Below are positions 1 through 7,757 of a stretch of DNA of 64,000 nt, piece by piece (positions within the stretch are counted from its first letter, which is position 1; every line of letters starts with the position of its first letter). Position numbers and translations under genes: made by a program. The DNA lies in NCBI RefSeq assembly GCF_001888185.1, contig NZ_CP016364.1, positions 868,001-932,000 on the forward strand, in the 5' to 3' direction. The notes below the pieces were generated by a model, which made no database searches, had not been told where the DNA came from, and saw nothing but the letters and a program-made list of their open reading frames with translations. The DNA is from Phaeobacter porticola (GTDB lineage: Bacteria > Pseudomonadota > Alphaproteobacteria > Rhodobacterales > Rhodobacteraceae).

Positions 1-1
1 G

Positions 2-61
2 AAATTCGTCAATGCTGTGCTGGACCACATGGCCCGCGAGGCCCAGCCAGAAGCCTTTTGA
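2..61 (+). CDS. nusB: NusB C-terminus (partial, cut by left edge)
   Basis: Only the last 19 codons are present, reading KFVNAVLDHMAREAQPEAF and then TGA. The FVNAVLD motif resembles the final helix of the antitermination factor NusB, which with NusE (S10) binds boxA RNA to support rRNA transcription. A rho-independent terminator follows about 80 bases on, so this looks like the end of an operon (ribH-nusB in many relatives). Identification rests on a short tail and is tentative. Confidence 0.55.
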   Translation, partial: KFVNAVLDHMAREAQPEAF

Positions 62-143
62 TCGGCTGAGGTGCGCGCCGGGCTGTGCATTGCCTTAGCG
101 GCGCTGCCTTGCGACAGCATACAGATTTGAAGTGCTATGAAGA

Positions 144-168
144 GCGTACCCTGTGGGTGCGCTTTTTT
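144..168 (+). terminator. Rho-independent terminator after nusB
   Basis: An 8-bp stem (GCGTACCC/GGGTGCGC, one G-U pair) with a 3-base loop is followed by six T residues. It would end the transcript carrying the partial nusB gene. Confidence 0.8.
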
Positions 169-286
169 CGGTGTATGCAAATTTTCTGCGGCTGCCCTGC
201 ATGCGTCAAATTCCGCCGATCTGCCATTTGCCGCTGGACGCCCCAGCTAACAATGCTACCGTTTTACCATAGCAGGAGGGCGTTTC

Positions 287-616
287 ATGCCAAAGCTGGT
301 GAGACTCTATATTCAGAATGTGGTTATTGGCTTTGCCATCGCAGGGGCCTTTGTCGGTATGCTTCTCTGGTTCAATGTGATGAACCTATGGCATCTGGTC
401 AGTACTTCAGACAGCGGTGTTCTGGCGGTTGGTATCCTGTGGTTCATGAATGGCATTGTATTTGCCGGGGTACAGTTTGGCTACGCCGTGATGTCGCTGG
501 CAGGTAAGGATGACGACCCCCGTGGCGGCATGCGGATCACTCCGGATGTGAGGCATGATATGATTCCAGTGCCCGTTCCGGCCAAGAAATTCCCTCGGCC
601 TTTGCCGCGTCGCTGA
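287..616 (+). CDS. Small two-helix membrane protein, unknown function
   Basis: A 109-residue protein with two clear hydrophobic segments (about residues 10-30 and 45-70) and a polar, proline- and arginine-rich C-terminus. A purine-rich site (AGGAGG) lies 7 bases before the ATG. I recognise no catalytic motif and no family name. It stands alone between two terminators (144-168 and 665-697), so it is probably monocistronic. Inner-membrane location with the tail in the cytoplasm is an inference from the positive charge of the tail. Confidence 0.75.
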   Translation: MPKLVRLYIQNVVIGFAIAGAFVGMLLWFNVMNLWHLVSTSDSGVLAVGILWFMNGIVFAGVQFGYAVMSLAGKDDDPRGGMRITPDVRHDMIPVPVPAKKFPRPLPRR

Positions 617-664
617 TCCGCTGCCCTCGTCTCAAGTCGGTCCAGACCAATAAGTCTTTCAACC

Positions 665-697
665 AGCCGTGCCTCTCTCAGGCGCGGCTTTTCTTTT
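665..697 (+). terminator. Rho-independent terminator
   Basis: A 9-bp stem AGCCGTGCC/GGCGCGGCT (one G-U pair), a 7-base loop and a T-rich tail (TTTTCTTTT) lie about 50 bases after the small membrane protein gene. Confidence 0.8.
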
Positions 698-720
698 GTC
701 AGTAATAACGGTGGTGGAAT

Positions 721-885
721 GCGGCGGGACCACCAGTCAACCGTGCGGTTTTGATTCCCGAGGACCTGTATGTACAGGTGGGCGCCAGATAAAAGGACCA
801 GGGTCCGAACAGAGCCAGCTCCCTCGGAATTGCTTAAGGCCACTGGAATGCTACCTGTCACGAGAAGGGCAGAACCCGCCTCCGC
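721..885. ncRNA. Candidate structured RNA, class unassigned
   Basis: No convincing gene lies between 617 and 1045. The stretch folds on paper into a closed domain: GCGGCGGG (721-728) pairs with CCCGCC-T-CCGC (875-885) around a short bulge; CCGAGG (758-763) pairs with CCTCGG (822-827); inside sit a perfect hairpin ACCTGT-ATGT-ACAGGT (764-779) and a GGAC/GTCC hairpin. The overall plan, a closing stem, a large asymmetric bubble and an inner stem over about 165 nt, resembles 6S RNA, but I cannot match a 6S consensus. tmRNA, RNase P and SRP RNA signatures are absent. A GGCCAG/CTGGCC hairpin followed by TCATTTT (958-985) could end a plus-strand transcript. The strand is undecided. Confidence 0.3.
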
Positions 886-1019
886 TCTAACTAGGGGGCA
901 CGGGAGGGCGAGACAAGGGTCTGGGCGAAACTCTTTTTGGCTGAGATGCGGATGCGAGGCCAGCGGGCGGCCTGGCCATCATTTTGGGCGCTCGCTGACA
1001 GGTAGGTTACTTGCCATTT

Positions 1020-1034
1020 GTTCCTGTATTGTTC
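1020..1034 (+). promoter_or_regulatory. LexA (SOS) box of mmcB
   Basis: GTTC, seven bases, GTTC matches the alphaproteobacterial SOS box exactly. It ends 11 bases before the mmcB start codon, where a bound LexA would block transcription or early elongation. Confidence 0.75.
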
Positions 1035-1045
1035 ACATTGGGCGG

Positions 1046-1501
1046 ATGACACAGGACCTCACTTCCGGCCAGCGTCTTGCACGCGGTGTTGCGCGCCATA
1101 TGGCAGCGCTTGGTTTTGTCACGATTGAGGAATTTGTCCCAGCACGTGGTCTGCGGGTCGATGTTATGGCGCTTGGTCCCAAGGGGGAGTTGTGGATTGT
1201 GGAGTGTAAATCCAGCCGCGCCGATTTTCAGTCCGACAACAAATGGCAGGGCTATCTGGAGTGGTGTGACCGCTATTTCTGGGCCGTGGACATGGCTTTT
1301 CCGACTGAGCTGTTGCCAGATAGCAGCGGGCTGATCATTGCGGACGGCTATGACGCAGAGATCATCCGTATGGCGCCGGAACAGAAACTGCCGGGCGCAC
1401 GCCGCAAGAAGCTCACGCAGAAATTTGCCATGGATGCCGCGACGCGGTTGCACCGGCTGCGGGATCCGCGGCCCGGACTGGACGGCACCTGGCAGGGTTG
1501 A
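1046..1501 (+). CDS. mmcB: MmcB-family DNA repair protein (SOS gene)
   Basis: A 151-residue protein with a PD-(D/E)XK nuclease-like core: RVDVMAL (D of the motif) and then WIVECKSS (E-x-K) about 15 residues on. This matches the MmcB/DUF1052 family, a DNA-damage-inducible repair protein described in Caulobacter. A longer frame runs upstream, but the ATG at 1046 gives the family N-terminus and leaves the LexA box outside the gene. No good Shine-Dalgarno sequence is seen. The gene is monocistronic; the next gene is on the other strand. Confidence 0.8.
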   Translation: MTQDLTSGQRLARGVARHMAALGFVTIEEFVPARGLRVDVMALGPKGELWIVECKSSRADFQSDNKWQGYLEWCDRYFWAVDMAFPTELLPDSSGLIIADGYDAEIIRMAPEQKLPGARRKKLTQKFAMDAATRLHRLRDPRPGLDGTWQG

Positions 1502-1546
1502 TGCTGCGGCCCCGCACGCGTGACGGCGAGGCCGGTCAGGCGTAAA

Positions 1547-1735
1547 TCAGGTGTTCAGGCTGCGCGCTGCCTGCGCCGCCGCCATAATCTCTTCTGCGAT
1601 TTCATTGGCCTCATCAGGATCGAAATCCATCGGGATCTCTACACCATCGGCTTCGATGAAAATGCGGACCATGCCTTCGTCGGTAGGGCCGATCTGCATG
1701 TTGGCTTCGATGTCGCGCTCTGTATTGATGCTCAT
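1547..1735 (-). CDS. Small acidic conserved protein (DUF6324-like)
   Basis: A 62-residue acidic protein beginning MSINTERDIEANMQIGP with a central FIEADGVEIPMDFDPDEA stretch and a C-terminal helix. I associate this with a short alphaproteobacterial family (DUF6324), function unknown. The ATG at 1735 has AGGAG 8 bases upstream; a start nine codons further up lacks this support. It is convergent with mmcB. Confidence 0.75.
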   Translation of the reverse strand: MSINTERDIEANMQIGPTDEGMVRIFIEADGVEIPMDFDPDEANEIAEEIMAAAQAARSLNT

Positions 1736-1929
1736 GCTGCACTCCTGTCGTGGTGCGTCCATTGACGGGCTCTGCTAGCCTGCCATCGACGCAAAGGCAA
1801 GCACCCCTCGCGTCTGTGGCATGGGGTTCTGGAGCCGGTGCTTGGTGAGAATTCTCTTCACATCGGGGGTAAAAAACTTGCGGCTTTCCTCTTGCGCTCT
1901 CATCGCCCCTGTATTAAATCGCCCGTAGT

Positions 1930-2006
1930 GCCGCCTTAGCTCAGTAGGTTAGAGCGCCTGATTGTGGATCAGGAGGTCCCCCGTTCGAGCCGGGGAGGTG
2001 GTACCA
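1930..2006 (+). tRNA. tRNA-His (GTG), no G-1, A73
   Basis: Cloverleaf with acceptor GCCGCCT/AGGTGGT (two G-U pairs), anticodon loop TTGTGGA (anticodon GTG), T-loop TTCGAGC and encoded CCA (2004-2006). The base before the acceptor stem is T and the discriminator (2003) is A. The G-1:C73 pair that marks tRNA-His elsewhere is therefore missing, as known for a subset of alphaproteobacteria whose HisRS co-evolved with this change. Confidence 0.95.
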
Positions 2007-2034
2007 CTCTTCACCTAAATAGTTGCAGATATTT

Positions 2035-2053
2035 TGGCCTAGGCCCATTTTTT
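2035..2053 (+). terminator. Weak terminator after tRNA-His
   Basis: TGGCC/GGCC with a 2-base loop (possibly a longer palindrome) followed by CATTTTTT. It is short but correctly placed to end the tRNA-His transcript. Confidence 0.45.
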
Positions 2054-2113
2054 CCTGCTTGCGGTATGCGCTCCGGCACTATCGGATGCGCATGTCTTGG
2101 GCACGACGCGGGA

Positions 2114-2428
2114 TCACTTGGTCATCGGATCAATCGTAATCCGCTGTTCAATTGCGCCGCTCAGATTGTTCAGGATCAGGATTTCATCCTCATCGGTCAC
2201 CACCGCAATCCAGCCGTCGCCAAAGGTGACGGCACGGGCGCTGAGACCATCAGGCAGGGCAACCGCGTCGGGCAGGCTGGGACCAGATGCAGACAAACGG
2301 ATGACAAGCAGGGTCAGAACCACTAAGAACCCGCAAATCATGATCACGGTCAACGTGGTCACCATCCGTCGCAGAAACACCAGCTGCGGCGGTTCACTTT
2401 GATTATCTGTTTCAGAAGGATGTGTCAT
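2114..2428 (-). CDS. Single-pass membrane protein (DUF6476-like)
   Basis: A 104-residue protein: a polar N-terminus, one transmembrane helix at about residues 20-45 (VTTLTVIMICGFLVVLTLLV), then a periplasmic domain with LPDAVALPDG and a beta pattern ending VVTDEDEILILNNLSGAIEQ. This matches my memory of the DUF6476 family; function is unknown. The ATG shares the tetranucleotide CATG with the start of the divergent pseudouridine synthase, so the two start codons overlap on opposite strands. An ATG nine codons upstream is possible; neither has a strong ribosome site. Confidence 0.7.
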   Translation of the reverse strand: MTHPSETDNQSEPPQLVFLRRMVTTLTVIMICGFLVVLTLLVIRLSASGPSLPDAVALPDGLSARAVTFGDGWIAVVTDEDEILILNNLSGAIEQRITIDPMTK

Positions 2429-3461
2429 GGCCCGCCGCCGGATCGAGTTTGTCATTGCGGAAAATCCGCCTAAACGGCTTGATAAAGCGGTTTCGCGTGA
2501 TGTGCCAGAGGAAGCCACCCTGTCGCGTACCCGGCTTGCCCGATTGATCGAAGCGGGCCAGCTACAAGTCAATGGATCTGTGGTTAGCGATGCCAAAGCC
2601 AAGGTTGATGAGGGCGCGCTGATTGAGATCACGATCGAAGAGGCTGAGGACAGCCATATCGGCCCCGAGGATATCCCGCTTGAGGTCATCTATGAAGATG
2701 ACGATCTGATTGTCATCAACAAACCCACAGGTATGGTGGTGCATCCAGCCCCCGGCACGCCGTCAGGGACGCTGGTAAACGCGCTGTTGCATCATTGCGG
2801 CGATAACCTTTCTGGTGTCGGCGGGGTGAAACGTCCCGGTATTGTGCATCGCATTGACAAGGAAACCAGCGGCCTGCTGGTGGTCGCCAAATCCGACGTG
2901 GCGCATCAGGGGTTGGCGGCTCAATTCGAGAAACACACGGTAGAGCGGTATTATCGCGCGATCTGCTATGGTGTTCCTGACGCCAATGATCCGCGCCTGC
3001 GCGGGGTCAAAGGCACCAGCTTTGAAGCCGGTAATATCCTTAAGCTGACGACACAGCTGGCGCGGCACAAAACCGACCGGCAGCGTCAGGCCGTCCTGTT
3101 TCAGGGTGGGCGCCATGCCATCACCCGCGCCCGCATTGTCGAAAGATACGGTGCACCAGCTGTTGTGGCATTGATTGAATGCTGGCTGGAGACCGGGCGT
3201 ACCCATCAGATCCGGGTGCATATGGCCCATGCGGGGCATGGTCTTGTCGGCGATCCGGTATATGGCGGCAAACGCAAGTTGGCTGCCAAATCTCTGCCGG
3301 TTGAGGCTGCTGTCGCAATTCAGTCTTTCCCGCGTCAGGCGCTTCATGCGGCGGTTCTGGGGTTCATCCACCCAGTGAGTGGCGATGCCATGCGTTTTGA
3401 AGCGCCATTGCCAAAAGACATGATTGACTTGCTGGATGCTCTGGCGTCTCCGGTCACCTGA
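2427..3461 (+). CDS. RluA-family 23S rRNA pseudouridine synthase (RluD type)
   Basis: A 344-residue enzyme with an N-terminal S4 RNA-binding domain (about residues 15-75: LSRTRLARLIEAGQLQVNG) and the RluA/RluD catalytic core. The active-site motif is HRIDKETSGLLVVAK, whose Asp attacks the uridine; later motifs LETGRTHQIRVH and GDPVYGG are also present. S4 plus this core fits RluD (helix 69 of 23S rRNA), but RluC-like specificity cannot be excluded. AGAAGGA precedes the ATG. It lies just upstream of rpoH in the same direction. Confidence 0.9.
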   Translation: MARRRIEFVIAENPPKRLDKAVSRDVPEEATLSRTRLARLIEAGQLQVNGSVVSDAKAKVDEGALIEITIEEAEDSHIGPEDIPLEVIYEDDDLIVINKPTGMVVHPAPGTPSGTLVNALLHHCGDNLSGVGGVKRPGIVHRIDKETSGLLVVAKSDVAHQGLAAQFEKHTVERYYRAICYGVPDANDPRLRGVKGTSFEAGNILKLTTQLARHKTDRQRQAVLFQGGRHAITRARIVERYGAPAVVALIECWLETGRTHQIRVHMAHAGHGLVGDPVYGGKRKLAAKSLPVEAAVAIQSFPRQALHAAVLGFIHPVSGDAMRFEAPLPKDMIDLLDALASPVT

Positions 3462-3602
3462 CCGCGTTTAAGATATTGCATTGTATCACAAAAACGTCTT
3501 GCGCGGTTTTTGCCTGTGCAGGCGTCGTTCTATGCAAAATGCTGTGAACTTGATCACAGACCGCTTTCTTTACGATTCCTATAAGAGATAAACTTAGCAA
3601 CT

Positions 3603-3631
3603 CTTGAACGGTGATGTGCGTTACCCCATAT
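3603..3631 (+). promoter_or_regulatory. Sigma-32 (RpoH) type promoter of rpoH
   Basis: CTTGAA (3603-3608), 15 bases, then CCCCATAT (3624-3631) closely match the heat-shock sigma consensus CTTGAAA / CCCCATnT. It sits 42 bases upstream of the rpoH ATG, implying that RpoH activates its own gene, as shown for Caulobacter rpoH. Confidence 0.7.
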
Positions 3632-3673
3632 GATGTGATGTTAAGTCCTTAAACATTGGGAGGGACACAAAGA

Positions 3674-4570
3674 ATGGCAAACTATGCAAATCTGCCTGCA
3701 CCGACGCCTGAGGGCGGGCTGAATCGGTATCTGCAGGAAATCCGCAAGTTCCCTCTGCTGGAGCCGGAACAGGAATATATGCTGGCCAAGCGTTGGGTTG
3801 AAGAGCAGGACAGCGCCTCGGCCCACAAGATGGTGACATCCCACCTGCGCCTCGCTGCCAAGATCGCCATGGGGTATCGTGGCTATGGCTTGCCCCAGGC
3901 CGAAGTGATTTCAGAGGCCAATGTCGGTTTGATGCAAGCGGTAAAACGCTTTGATCCCGAAAAAGGCTTCCGTCTTGCGACCTATGCGATGTGGTGGATC
4001 CGTGCCTCCATTCAGGAATACATCCTGAGGTCCTGGTCGCTGGTCAAACTCGGCACCACCTCTGCACAGAAGAAACTATTCTTTAATCTGCGCAAGGCCA
4101 AGGCCCGTATCGGCGCGCTTGAAGAGGGCGATTTGCGCCCTGACAATGTCAAACGGATTGCAACCGATCTGGGTGTAACCGAGGCCGAAGTGATCTCGAT
4201 GAACCGCCGGATGTCGGGTGGTGATGCCTCTCTCAATGCCACTGTTGGTAGCGATGGCGAAGGCACCATGCAATGGCAGGACTGGCTGGAAGATGAAGAC
4301 GCCGATCAGGCCAGCGACTACGAAGCACGGGACGAACTGGACGCCCGTCGCGAATTGCTTGCCAGCGCGCTTGAGGTGTTGAATGACCGCGAAAAGGACA
4401 TTCTGACCCAGCGCCGCCTGACCGATCAGGCCAAAACACTGGAAGATCTCAGTACGCAATATGGCGTCAGCCGCGAGCGCATCCGCCAGATTGAGGTGCG
4501 TGCGTTTGAGAAACTGCAAAAGAAAATGCGCGATCTTGCTTCGGAGAAAGGTATGTTGGCCGTAAGCTGA
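3674..4570 (+). CDS. rpoH: RNA polymerase heat-shock sigma factor RpoH
   Basis: A 298-residue sigma-70 family protein. Region 1.2/2.1 includes NRYLQEIRKFPLLEPEQE; region 2 has DLI-like VISEANVGLMQAVKRFDP and the -10 recognition helix FRLATYAMWWIRASIQEYI; the RpoH box follows at about 130-140 (TSAQKKLFFNLRKAK); region 4.2 contains LEDLSTQYGVSRERIRQIE. It directs transcription of chaperone and protease genes. The ATG at 3674 has GGGAGGGA 8 bases upstream; the TTG six codons earlier would destroy that site. It is followed by a strong terminator. Confidence 0.96.
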   Translation: MANYANLPAPTPEGGLNRYLQEIRKFPLLEPEQEYMLAKRWVEEQDSASAHKMVTSHLRLAAKIAMGYRGYGLPQAEVISEANVGLMQAVKRFDPEKGFRLATYAMWWIRASIQEYILRSWSLVKLGTTSAQKKLFFNLRKAKARIGALEEGDLRPDNVKRIATDLGVTEAEVISMNRRMSGGDASLNATVGSDGEGTMQWQDWLEDEDADQASDYEARDELDARRELLASALEVLNDREKDILTQRRLTDQAKTLEDLSTQYGVSRERIRQIEVRAFEKLQKKMRDLASEKGMLAVS

Positions 4571-4591
4571 TCATGTCGCTTCAGGTTCGAA

Positions 4592-4619
4592 AACGGCTCC
4601 CGTTTGGGGGCCGTTTTTT
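4592..4619 (+). terminator. Rho-independent terminator of rpoH
   Basis: A 10-bp stem AACGGCTCCC/GGGGGCCGTT (one G-U), loop GTTT, then a T run. Confidence 0.92.
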
Positions 4620-4632
4620 CGTTGGCGCTGCG

Positions 4633-4691
4633 ATTGGCCGGCCCGCAATCTCTACAATGTTCCCTATACTATGGAATCGGGGCCGGCCAAT
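4633..4691. repeat. 12-bp perfect inverted repeat with 35-base spacer
   Basis: ATTGGCCGGCCC (4633-4644) is exactly complementary to GGGCCGGCCAAT (4680-4691). Each arm contains GGCCGGCC and hence GCCGGC, the NaeI recognition sequence. There is no T tract, so it is not an ordinary terminator; it lies between rpoH and the chemoreceptor gene. Confidence 0.7.
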
Positions 4692-4845
4692 ACATAGAAT
4701 GGCCTTCTGATCGGTTAACAGAGGGAGCGAAATCGGAAGAAATGTCTAAGTATATCTAGTCGTTAAGGTCCTCTGGCCTAACCGTTTGTTAGGGCGCCTG
4801 CCTTAGGTTCGGGGGATGTGAATTCCTCAAAGGGCCCAGTGAACA

Positions 4846-6801
4846 ATGCCTTCCATCCTATTTCGACTTCCCATCCGGATCTACGCTGTAGTGGCAATGG
4901 CGCTCGCGCTCTCTGTGCTTTTGACCGTGCTGCTGCTGTCGCGTGCTGTCGACAATGCCCACGCCATGCGCGAACGCGAGCTGCATAACATCATCGACAC
5001 TTCGATCAGTCTACTGGCTGATCTTGAGGCGCAGGTGAAATCCAAACAGCTGACGCCCGAAGAGGCGCGGGCACAGGGACGTGAGCTGCTTGAAAAGATC
5101 CGGTTTGAAACCTCCGGTTATCTTTTTGCTTTTGATCAGGACATGATCGTCCGTGCCCATCCGATGGTACCGGATTGGGTCGGGACAAACCGGTCGGGCT
5201 TTGAAGATGTAAAAGGTATGAAGGTGTTCCAGGAACTTGGCAAAGTGGCCGCGAGTGACGGCGCCGGTTCTGTGCGGTACTGGTTCCAGAAGCCGGGTGA
5301 AACGACGCCGGAACAGAAAATCGGGTATGTGCAATCATTCAGGCCCTGGGGTTGGATCATTGGAACCGGATCTTACCTTTCTGATATCGAGGCTGATCTG
5401 GCCCAGATGCGCAATGAATCGATGATCACCTTGGGGGTCAGCCTGATCCTGCTGCTGATCGCCTCTACTGTACTGTTGCGCAGCGTGACCGGGCCGATCA
5501 ACGGGCTGAAGGCGCGGATGGCGACGATGGCAGATGGGGACACCAACGCGGATGTGCCCTACACTAAGGCACGCAGTGAAATTGGTGAAATCGCCCGCAC
5601 ATTGGAGGCGTTCCGTGGCACATTGCAACAGCAGAGCGCGCTGAAAGATCAGCAGCAGATTCGGGATGCTGAACGCGCAGACGTTGTTTCCATCATCTCC
5701 AGCCGCCTGGCAACACTGTCCAATGGCGATCTGACTGTTCGGATCAAAGAGACGTTGCCAGAGGATTACGTCCAATTGCAACGTGACTTCAACCGGACGG
5801 CAGAAACGCTGAGTGCGACGGTGACACAGGTTGTGGATACGGCCGAGAGCATCCGCAATGGCGCAGGTGAGATCAGCCAGGCTTCTGATGACCTCTCCAA
5901 CCGGACCGAGAGCCAGGCCGCCACGCTGGAGGAAACCGCCGCGGCACTGGATGAGATGACCGCCAGCGTGAAATCTGCCGCCGAAGGCGCGCGCAGCGTC
6001 GAAACCATCATGCAGGAGGCCAAGCAAGAGGCCGAAACCAGCGGCACCGTGGTCCAAAGTGCCGTGTCCGCAATGACCGAGATCGAACAATCCTCGACCC
6101 ATATTTCGCAGATCATCAGCGTCATCGATGACATCGCCTTCCAGACCAATTTGCTGGCGCTGAACGCCGGGGTTGAAGCCGCGCGCGCTGGTGAGGCGGG
6201 CAAAGGCTTTGCCGTGGTCGCCAGCGAGGTGCGCGCGCTGGCGCAACGCTCCTCGGATGCCGCGATGGAAATCAAGACCCTGATCGGCGACAGCACCAAA
6301 CAGGTGGAGCGCGGCGTGGACCTGGTTGGCAAAACCGGCGAGGCGCTTCAGGGGATCGTCGAACGGGTCAGCCATATCTCGCAACTGGTGTCCGGCATCG
6401 CAACCGGGGCGAGCGAGCAATCCACCGGTTTGCATGAGATCAACACCGGGGTGACCCAGCTGGATCAGGTGACCCAGCAGAACGCCGCGATGGTCGAAGA
6501 GGCCACCGCTGCGGGGCACATGCTGAACGCCGACGCCAGCAAACTGGCTGAATTGGTGGCTCATTTCAAGGTCGCGGTCGGCGCGGCACCGGCGCGCAAC
6601 ACATCCGCCTCTCCGGCTCCGGCACCGCAGGCGATGAACACCGCGGCACGGGCGAACGAGACCCCCAGCGCCCCCAGCGCCCATGGCGATGATTGGGACA
6701 TCGAAGCGATGACACCGCAGCCCGCCAAAGCCCCGGAAAAAGCTATGACCAGCGCAGCCACAAGCGGCAACGCCGCCAAAGACATCTGGCAGGACTTCTG
6801 A
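4846..6801 (+). CDS. Methyl-accepting chemotaxis protein with Cache sensor
   Basis: A 651-residue transducer. TM1 lies at about 10-32, then a periplasmic single-Cache (sCache_2-like) domain (about 35-185, including [20 protein letters not shown] and [12 protein letters not shown]), TM2 at about 197-214, a HAMP segment, and the MCP signalling domain with the hairpin tip region [20 protein letters not shown]. The protein ends DIWQDF, resembling the WxxF-type CheR-docking tail. A low-complexity Ala/Pro linker (about 580-640) precedes the tail. The ligand is not predictable; sCache_2 domains often bind small carboxylates. Followed by a terminator. Confidence 0.93.
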   Translation: MPSILFRLPIRIYAVVAMALALSVLLTVLLLSRAVDNAHAMRERELHNIIDTSISLLADLEAQVKSKQLTPEEARAQGRELLEKIRFETSGYLFAFDQDMIVRAHPMVPDWVGTNRSGFEDVKGMKVFQELGKVAASDGAGSVRYWFQKPGETTPEQKIGYVQSFRPWGWIIGTGSYLSDIEADLAQMRNESMITLGVSLILLLIASTVLLRSVTGPINGLKARMATMADGDTNADVPYTKARSEIGEIARTLEAFRGTLQQQSALKDQQQIRDAERADVVSIISSRLATLSNGDLTVRIKETLPEDYVQLQRDFNRTAETLSATVTQVVDTAESIRNGAGEISQASDDLSNRTESQAATLEETAAALDEMTASVKSAAEGARSVETIMQEAKQEAETSGTVVQSAVSAMTEIEQSSTHISQIISVIDDIAFQTNLLALNAGVEAARAGEAGKGFAVVASEVRALAQRSSDAAMEIKTLIGDSTKQVERGVDLVGKTGEALQGIVERVSHISQLVSGIATGASEQSTGLHEINTGVTQLDQVTQQNAAMVEEATAAGHMLNADASKLAELVAHFKVAVGAAPARNTSASPAPAPQAMNTAARANETPSAPSAHGDDWDIEAMTPQPAKAPEKAMTSAATSGNAAKDIWQDF

Positions 6802-6853
6802 TCCCGCCAATGGCACCCGGCCCCACTGCGGGTCGGGTCACAGTAGAACACCG

Positions 6854-6885
6854 AACCGCGCCAGAGCTTTTCTGGTGCGGTTTTC
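6854..6885 (+). terminator. Rho-independent terminator of the MCP gene
   Basis: A 12-bp stem (AACCGCGCCAGA/TCTGGTGCGGTT, one G-U) with a 5-base loop and TTCT. The reverse strand also has a short T stretch, so it may also serve the convergent thiamine operon. Confidence 0.8.
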
Positions 6886-6995
6886 TACGGCGCAATTGGC
6901 GAATGTTGAACCTGTATCCAGTACCTGGTCGCGGAGATCTTAGGGTTGGCGTACCGGATGGCGGACCTGCCTGAGGGCGCTGGCCAAAACGCAGC

Positions 6996-7757
6996 TCAGG
7001 CCGGAGCCTTTAGCCAGGTGTGGACATGGTCACCGGCATTGGCACAGGCCTGTGCCAGGCTATGCCCGGTCAGCAGTTGGACGGCAATTGACGTCGCCAA
7101 AGTACAGCCCGTGCCGCGTTTCCCGTTAGAGAGCCTCGGCCGTTCGTAGGCTGTGCACTGATCGCCCTCAAACAGGTGGTCAACCGACATGGCCCCCGTT
7201 CCATGTCCGCCCTTAATCAGCGCAGCCTTAGCCCCTAGGCTGATTACTTGTCGCGCCTGTGTGGCAATATCGGTAAGGGGGCTTGCTGATGCTTGGCCGG
7301 CTAGCTGCGCGGCCTCGGACAGGTTGGGCGTGATCAGATCAGCGCGCATGATCAGGGGCGTCAGATCCGCCGCTTGCATCAAGTCACCGCCTGAGGTGCT
7401 GCGCAGCACAGGGTCCAGCACCACCGGGCAATCATCAGGCAGCTCTGTCTCCAAAAAATGCGCGATGGTCTCGGCTGCAGTGGGACTTCCGACCATGCCG
7501 ATTTTGACAGCGCCGATAGGGCCAGTCTCAATTGCGGCGCGCAGCTGGGCCAAGAGGCCCTCATTTGGAACCGGATGCACGTCGCGCAGCGCGCGGTCTG
7601 TCTGGGCGGTCACAGCAGTCACAACCGGGCGCAATAACAGCGGCGTCTCGCAATAGTGATGTGTGGCCTGAGCCATGGCGGCTGCGGCGGCCACGTCTCG
7701 GGTCAGCCCGGCGCCCCCGCTGCTGTCGGTTCCCGCTATGATCAACAGCGCGCTCAT
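6996..7757 (-). CDS. thiD: Hydroxymethylpyrimidine/phosphomethylpyrimidine kinase ThiD
   Basis: A 253-residue ribokinase-fold enzyme that phosphorylates HMP and HMP-P to HMP-PP for thiamine synthesis. The N-terminus MSALLIIAGTDSSGGAGL, the substrate segment VKIGMVGS, DPVLRSTSGG, and the anion-hole motif KRGTGCTLATSIA with the catalytic Cys/Asp region are visible. The ATG overlaps the thiF stop as ATGA, indicating translational coupling; it is the last gene of the thi operon. One oddity is the segment AMAQATHHYCETPLLLRPVVTAVTAQ, where the usual order of the lid region looks altered by an insertion. Confidence 0.9.
   Translation of the reverse strand: MSALLIIAGTDSSGGAGLTRDVAAAAAMAQATHHYCETPLLLRPVVTAVTAQTDRALRDVHPVPNEGLLAQLRAAIETGPIGAVKIGMVGSPTAAETIAHFLETELPDDCPVVLDPVLRSTSGGDLMQAADLTPLIMRADLITPNLSEAAQLAGQASASPLTDIATQARQVISLGAKAALIKGGHGTGAMSVDHLFEGDQCTAYERPRLSNGKRGTGCTLATSIAVQLLTGHSLAQACANAGDHVHTWLKAPA

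Noticed and set aside
721-885. tmRNA, RNase P RNA or SRP RNA
   Set aside because: No TTCGA-type T-arm/CCA or tag-coding sequence, no GAGGAAAGTCC-type RNase P core, and no SRP GGAAG tetraloop signature.
5335-6816. 493-codon minus-strand frame inside the chemoreceptor gene
   Set aside because: A shadow of the high-GC MCP coding sequence; composition is His/Arg/Gly-rich with no motif.
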